Below, in pieces: positions 60,727 to 64,000 of a stretch of DNA of 64,000 bases. The number at the start of each line of letters is the position of its first letter. Positions within the stretch are counted from its first letter, which is position 1. The notes below the pieces were generated by a model. That model was not told where the DNA came from, made no database searches, and saw only the letters and a program-made list of their open reading frames with translations. A program made the translations under genes and the position numbers. This DNA is from Haladaptatus cibarius D43 (GTDB lineage Archaea > Halobacteriota > Halobacteria > Halobacteriales > Haladaptataceae): NCBI RefSeq assembly GCF_000710615.1, contig NZ_JDTH01000002.1, positions 550,082 to 614,081 of the forward strand, written 5' to 3'.

Positions 60727-60804
60727 CCCCTTTTTATTCGCTTGCGGGCGCAGGCAGGAGTCACCTGCCTTCAGGTACGTTGGTATTTGATGAGGAAACT
60801 AGCC

Positions 60805-61128
60805 ATGACGCCACATACGGTGTCCGATTCGGATGGCGAACCGGACGACGAACGCCATCTGTACGGCGAGCCGCAACACGAAGTCCCCGAGTCCGAAGAC
60901 CCCGACGAAACGCTGTACGGAACACCACAACACGAGACGAGCAAGTCGCTTCCCGACTTCGAACTGTTTCGACTCGACAACGTCGCGTTCGAAGATGACC
61001 GAACGGGTCGCTTTGACCGCACCAGCCACTCCAGACAATCCAGACAAACCGGCTACTCCGACAACACCGACGGCTTCAGCCAGTTCGCTCACCAGAAGGG
61101 AGCCACAGTCCGGAGGGTGCGACTATGA
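60805..61128 (+). CDS. Small protein with LYGxPQHE repeats
   Basis: 107 aa. Two tandem copies of LYG(E/T)PQHE lie about 22 residues apart, followed by a Phe/Arg-rich, Ser-rich C-terminus (GRFDRTSHSRQSRQT). I do not recognise the family. It overlaps the next zinc-ribbon gene by ATGA. Other in-frame starts are at 60742 and 60790. Confidence 0.6.
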   Translation: MTPHTVSDSDGEPDDERHLYGEPQHEVPESEDPDETLYGTPQHETSKSLPDFELFRLDNVAFEDDRTGRFDRTSHSRQSRQTGYSDNTDGFSQFAHQKGATVRRVRL

Positions 61129-61322
61129 AATCCAAACCGGATAGCTCGGAGATGGCGGAACGATGTGATAGCTGTGGCAACGAGACGCCGCACGCTGTGA
61201 GTATCGAAATTCGAACCGAGAACGAGGGCGCGAAAAACAGCGCGTTTTCGCGGGAGCCGTACCGGATTAGCACCTGTGTCGTCTGCGGGGACGAGACGAG
61301 TCAGCGAATGAACGACCGATAG
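61125..61322 (+). CDS. Zinc-ribbon protein (DUF7835-like)
   Basis: 65 aa with two CxxC pairs (CDSCGNETPHAVSIEIRTENEG, and CVVCGDETSQRM). The second half is Cys-poor. It overlaps the preceding gene by four bases, so the two are translationally coupled. Function unknown. Confidence 0.75.
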   Translation: MKSKPDSSEMAERCDSCGNETPHAVSIEIRTENEGAKNSAFSREPYRISTCVVCGDETSQRMNDR

Positions 61323-61343
61323 TCAGAACTTCGGGTCCGACCG

Positions 61344-62006
61344 TCAGTTCCGCCCGTCACCGGGACCGACCGCGAGTGCGTTTTTCACGAGACTTCGATG
61401 TCCACGGCGAAGACGTTCCGAAACCGCCTGATGCGAGATGTGGAGGTCACCGGCGAGGTCATCTGCGGTCGCATCCCGCGGCACGTCGTAGTATCCCGAT
61501 TCGAGCGCCATCATCAGCGTTTCGTGCTGTTCTTCCGTCAGGCCGAACAGCCCGTGGCGCTGGTCGCTCATTTCGTAGATATTCCGCAGGTCGAGGGTCA
61601 GGCCCGTTTCTTCGCAAAATTCGTAGGTCGCCGAGAGAGCGTCCCGGTTTGGGAACAGGGTGCGAAGTCGCCACCGATTTTCCTTGCCGCGGAGGTTCAG
61701 CACCGTCGCCTCCTCTTCGACGAGGAGGTGGATGACGACGCGAATCTGTTCGACCCAGTTCATTCGGTACAGTCGCTCGTCGCCGAGGTCTTCTAGCAGG
61801 GTCACCTCGTCCACGCTCGGGTCGTCACAAAGGGCCTCGTCCAATGTCTCGAAGTCGTCCGCAGTCGCCCAGAGATACGGAAGCACGCGGTCGTTGTCGT
61901 GGGCCGCAACGCGAACGATGTCGAACTCGGCGTCCGGTACGTTCTCCAACGTCTTCCTCAGTGCGAACTCCTGTGCTGGGAGCTCCATTTCCGCGATGGT
62001 ACTCAT
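61344..62006 (-). CDS. HTH-10 (Bat-type) regulator downstream of kynureninase
   Basis: 220 aa. The C-terminal HTH-10 (LTEEQHETLMMALESGYYDVPRDATADDLAGDLHISHQAVSERLRRG) is preceded by an effector domain. It lies 38 bases after kynU on the same strand, so the regulator is in the same transcription unit and could be autoregulated by the pathway. Confidence 0.82.
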   Translation of the reverse strand: MSTIAEMELPAQEFALRKTLENVPDAEFDIVRVAAHDNDRVLPYLWATADDFETLDEALCDDPSVDEVTLLEDLGDERLYRMNWVEQIRVVIHLLVEEEATVLNLRGKENRWRLRTLFPNRDALSATYEFCEETGLTLDLRNIYEMSDQRHGLFGLTEEQHETLMMALESGYYDVPRDATADDLAGDLHISHQAVSERLRRGHRSLVKNALAVGPGDGRN

Positions 62007-62044
62007 ATGGACTCAAAGGCCTGCATCCGTGATACGTGCTGTGG

Positions 62045-63295
62045 CTACGTCACACCTCCACCGCGAGTGTCGAACGATTCGTACTCGTTCGTCTCGACGA
62101 CCTCCCGAAGGTGCTCTCCGACCTGCCACACGTCGTGGAATCCGACGTAGAGGGGTGCCGGACACACGCGAACCACGTTCGGCGGTCGGAAATCCACGAC
62201 GACACCGCGGGCTTTGAGCGCCTCGTTGATTCGATACGCTTCCTCGTGTTCGACCGCGACGTGGCCACCTCGTCGTACCGGGTCGCGCGGCGTCCCGACT
62301 TCGCACTCCGGAATGTCGTCAATCAACTCGATTAGGTAGTCGGTCAGTTCGAGCGATTTCGCTCGAACTGCCTCGATACCGATTTCGGAGAATGGTTCGA
62401 GCGACCCGAACAGCGGGGCCGCGCTGAACACGGGAATCGTCCCGATTTGCCACGCACCTGCATTTTCGGCGGGTGTGAACGTCGCGTTCATTTCGAACTG
62501 GGTGTCCTTGTCGTGACCCCACCAGCCAGCCAATCCGGACGTTTCGCCGAAATGGCGCTCGTTGACGTACAGGCCAGCAATCGCCCCCGGCCCGGCGTTC
62601 AGATATTTGTAACTGCACCAGACGGCGAAATCCACGTTCCAGTTCGACAGTTCGTGCGGCACCGCTCCGACAGAGTGCGCGAGGTCGAATCCCGCCAACG
62701 CGCCGTGTTCGTGGGCCGCTTCCGTGAGACGTTCGATGTCGAGCAGTTGGCCGCTCCGGTAGAGAACCGACGGCATGAACAGAATTGCCGTCTCGTCGGA
62801 AAGGGCGTCGATAACGTCTTCTTCCCCGATAGTTCTGCCATCTCGGCTTTCCACCACGACGAGGTTCTCCTCGGGGTCAACGCCCCGGCTCTGCATCTGT
62901 GACCGAATCGCGTAATGGTCGGTCGGGAAGTCGAGTTCGTTGACGATGACCTCGCCACCGTCGTAAAACGTCGAAAACAGCGCGTGGATGTTGACGGTCG
63001 TGGAGTTGCTGACGACGACTTCCGACTCCCGCGCACCGACGAGCGGCGCGAGTCGGTCGCCAAGACGCTCGCCGTAGTGGAACCAGTCGGGGTCTGCATC
63101 CGTCCACCCGCGGATTCCCTGTTCGCGCCATTCGTCCACGGCGTTCGACAACGCTTCCTCCGCGTCCTTGGAAAACGCACCGAGAGAGTTGCCGTCCATG
63201 TACAGTTCGCCATCCGGAACGTGAAATCGGTCGCGCAGATGGGACAGAGAGTCGTTTTCGTCCCGTCGTCTGGCGTCTGCTTCGCCGGTATCCAT
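62045..63295 (-). CDS. kynU: Kynureninase
   Basis: 416 aa, PLP-dependent. It cleaves kynurenine to anthranilate and alanine. Signatures: VVSNSTTVNIHALFSTFYDGG, GFDLAHSVGAVPHEL, and the PLP Lys230 in WCSYKYLNAGPG. The ATG at 63295 follows the conserved pattern. It is divergent from the alpha/beta hydrolase at 63420, which may supply formylkynurenine hydrolysis. Confidence 0.93.
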   Translation of the reverse strand: MDTGEADARRRDENDSLSHLRDRFHVPDGELYMDGNSLGAFSKDAEEALSNAVDEWREQGIRGWTDADPDWFHYGERLGDRLAPLVGARESEVVVSNSTTVNIHALFSTFYDGGEVIVNELDFPTDHYAIRSQMQSRGVDPEENLVVVESRDGRTIGEEDVIDALSDETAILFMPSVLYRSGQLLDIERLTEAAHEHGALAGFDLAHSVGAVPHELSNWNVDFAVWCSYKYLNAGPGAIAGLYVNERHFGETSGLAGWWGHDKDTQFEMNATFTPAENAGAWQIGTIPVFSAAPLFGSLEPFSEIGIEAVRAKSLELTDYLIELIDDIPECEVGTPRDPVRRGGHVAVEHEEAYRINEALKARGVVVDFRPPNVVRVCPAPLYVGFHDVWQVGEHLREVVETNEYESFDTRGGGVT

Positions 63296-63419
63296 ACGTG
63301 TCGTTTCGGGCGATAACACTTGATTGTCCGCTTGTCAGCACCGATTTCTCCTTGTCGATACCGACGAACTCTCCTACCGCTTGCTGAAAGTATAACACAG
63401 CCGCTCCCAAGAAACGAAT

Positions 63420-64000
63420 ATGGACGACGAAATGGCCGCCGCAGTCGAGCGAATCGAGGCGATGGGCGTTCCACCGTGGCACGCGATGTCTGTCGAGAGC
63501 GCCCGCAGAATCGAAGACGACGTGTTCACTCCGAACGAACGGGAAGAAATCCATTTCGTCCGCGACCTCTCGATTCCCGGCCCGGAGGGTGACATCCCGA
63601 TTCGCGTCTATCGGCCCGACGTAGCGGACGTTCCCGTCGTCGTCTTCTACCACGGCGGCGGCTGGGTGCTGGGAACGCTCGACTCAATCGACGGCGTCTG
63701 CCGAGAGTTGGCGAAACGGTCGGAGTGCGTCGTCGTCTCGGTCGATTACCGGCTCGCGCCGGAGCATCCATTTCCGGCGGGCGTGGACGACGCATACGCG
63801 GCGCTCGAATGGGTCGAAGAACACGCGGATTCGTTCGGCGGCGACCCGACGAAAATCGGCGTTGCGGGCACGAGCGCAGGCGGAAACCTCGCGGCGGTTA
63901 CCGCGCTCCGCGCCCACGAGTTCGACGGCCCGAGGATTTCGCATCAGTGTCTTCTGTATCCCATCACGAACCACGATTTCGGCACCGATTCCTACGCCGA
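63420..64000 (+). CDS. Alpha/beta hydrolase, hormone-sensitive-lipase type, 3' partial
   Basis: 193 codons are visible and the gene continues past the window end. The oxyanion motif HGGGW and the nucleophile elbow GTSAGG are present, typical of the HSL family of carboxylesterases. The divergent kynU neighbour makes kynurenine formamidase a possibility, but the HSL motif suggests an esterase. Confidence 0.82.
   Translation, partial: MDDEMAAAVERIEAMGVPPWHAMSVESARRIEDDVFTPNEREEIHFVRDLSIPGPEGDIPIRVYRPDVADVPVVVFYHGGGWVLGTLDSIDGVCRELAKRSECVVVSVDYRLAPEHPFPAGVDDAYAALEWVEEHADSFGGDPTKIGVAGTSAGGNLAAVTALRAHEFDGPRISHQCLLYPITNHDFGTDSYA

Noticed and set aside
1-64000. CRISPR array, tRNA, rRNA, transposase or phage genes
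   Set aside because: I looked for regular direct repeats, cloverleaf-like sequence, and transposase or integrase motifs and saw none I could support.

Overview
The window is chromosomal DNA of a halophilic archaeon (class Halobacteria). The proteins are strongly acidic. The information-processing genes are archaeal (TFE, fibrillarin, Nop5-domain protein). Twin-arginine signals are common, there is an archaellin, and a haloarchaeal-type glutamate-cysteine ligase sits beside many small zinc-ribbon and winged-helix proteins typical of this group. Gene content is compatible with Haladaptatus or a relative, but I cannot fix the genus from sequence alone. I saw no rRNA, tRNA, CRISPR array, transposase or prophage.

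Layout. 1-3.5 kb: acyl-CoA genes (thiolase-fold/DUF35 fusion cut by the window edge, 3-hydroxyacyl-CoA dehydrogenase, enoyl-CoA hydratase). 3.5-11 kb: regulators, a metallo-beta-lactamase-fold hydrolase, a glutaredoxin-thioredoxin reductase fusion, and a winged-helix/membrane/winged-helix cassette. 11-25 kb: Tat-exported ferritin-like protein, a metal-efflux-type permease, cold-shock protein, archaellin, nitrilase-family hydrolase, PhoU/AbrB protein, NAD-kinase-like protein, manganese catalase, CinA-like protein and the TFE operon. 25-30 kb: a MITE-like non-coding repeat, phenylacetate-CoA ligase, UspA protein, and a divergent PaaI/MaoC pair. 30-39 kb: a Cys-rich exported protein, an amidohydrolase, GNAT and TylF-like methyltransferase, membrane proteins, and a dihydrolipoamide-dehydrogenase-like flavoprotein. 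39-49 kb: PaaG-like isomerase and thioesterase, then a molybdenum/tungsten block (NuoF-like and formate-dehydrogenase-like subunits, an AOR-family protein, MobA, YqeC). 49-54 kb: PaaABCD with PaaD split into two genes, a methyltransferase and Ogt. 54-64 kb: a second repeat copy, Nop5/fibrillarin, GshA, an uncharacterised coiled-coil/zinc-ribbon operon, kynureninase with its regulator, and an alpha/beta hydrolase cut by the window end.

Two themes link the window. The first is a dispersed phenylacetyl-CoA (aerobic hybrid) pathway: PaaK activates phenylacetate, PaaABCD epoxidises it, a PaaG-like protein isomerises it, a stand-alone MaoC hydratase may open the ring, beta-oxidation enzymes follow, and PaaI thioesterases rescue CoA. 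No PaaE reductase or PaaZ is seen. The second is redox and metal handling: the Grx-TrxR fusion, gamma-glutamylcysteine synthesis, manganese catalase, ferritin-like protein, metal permease and molybdopterin enzymes.
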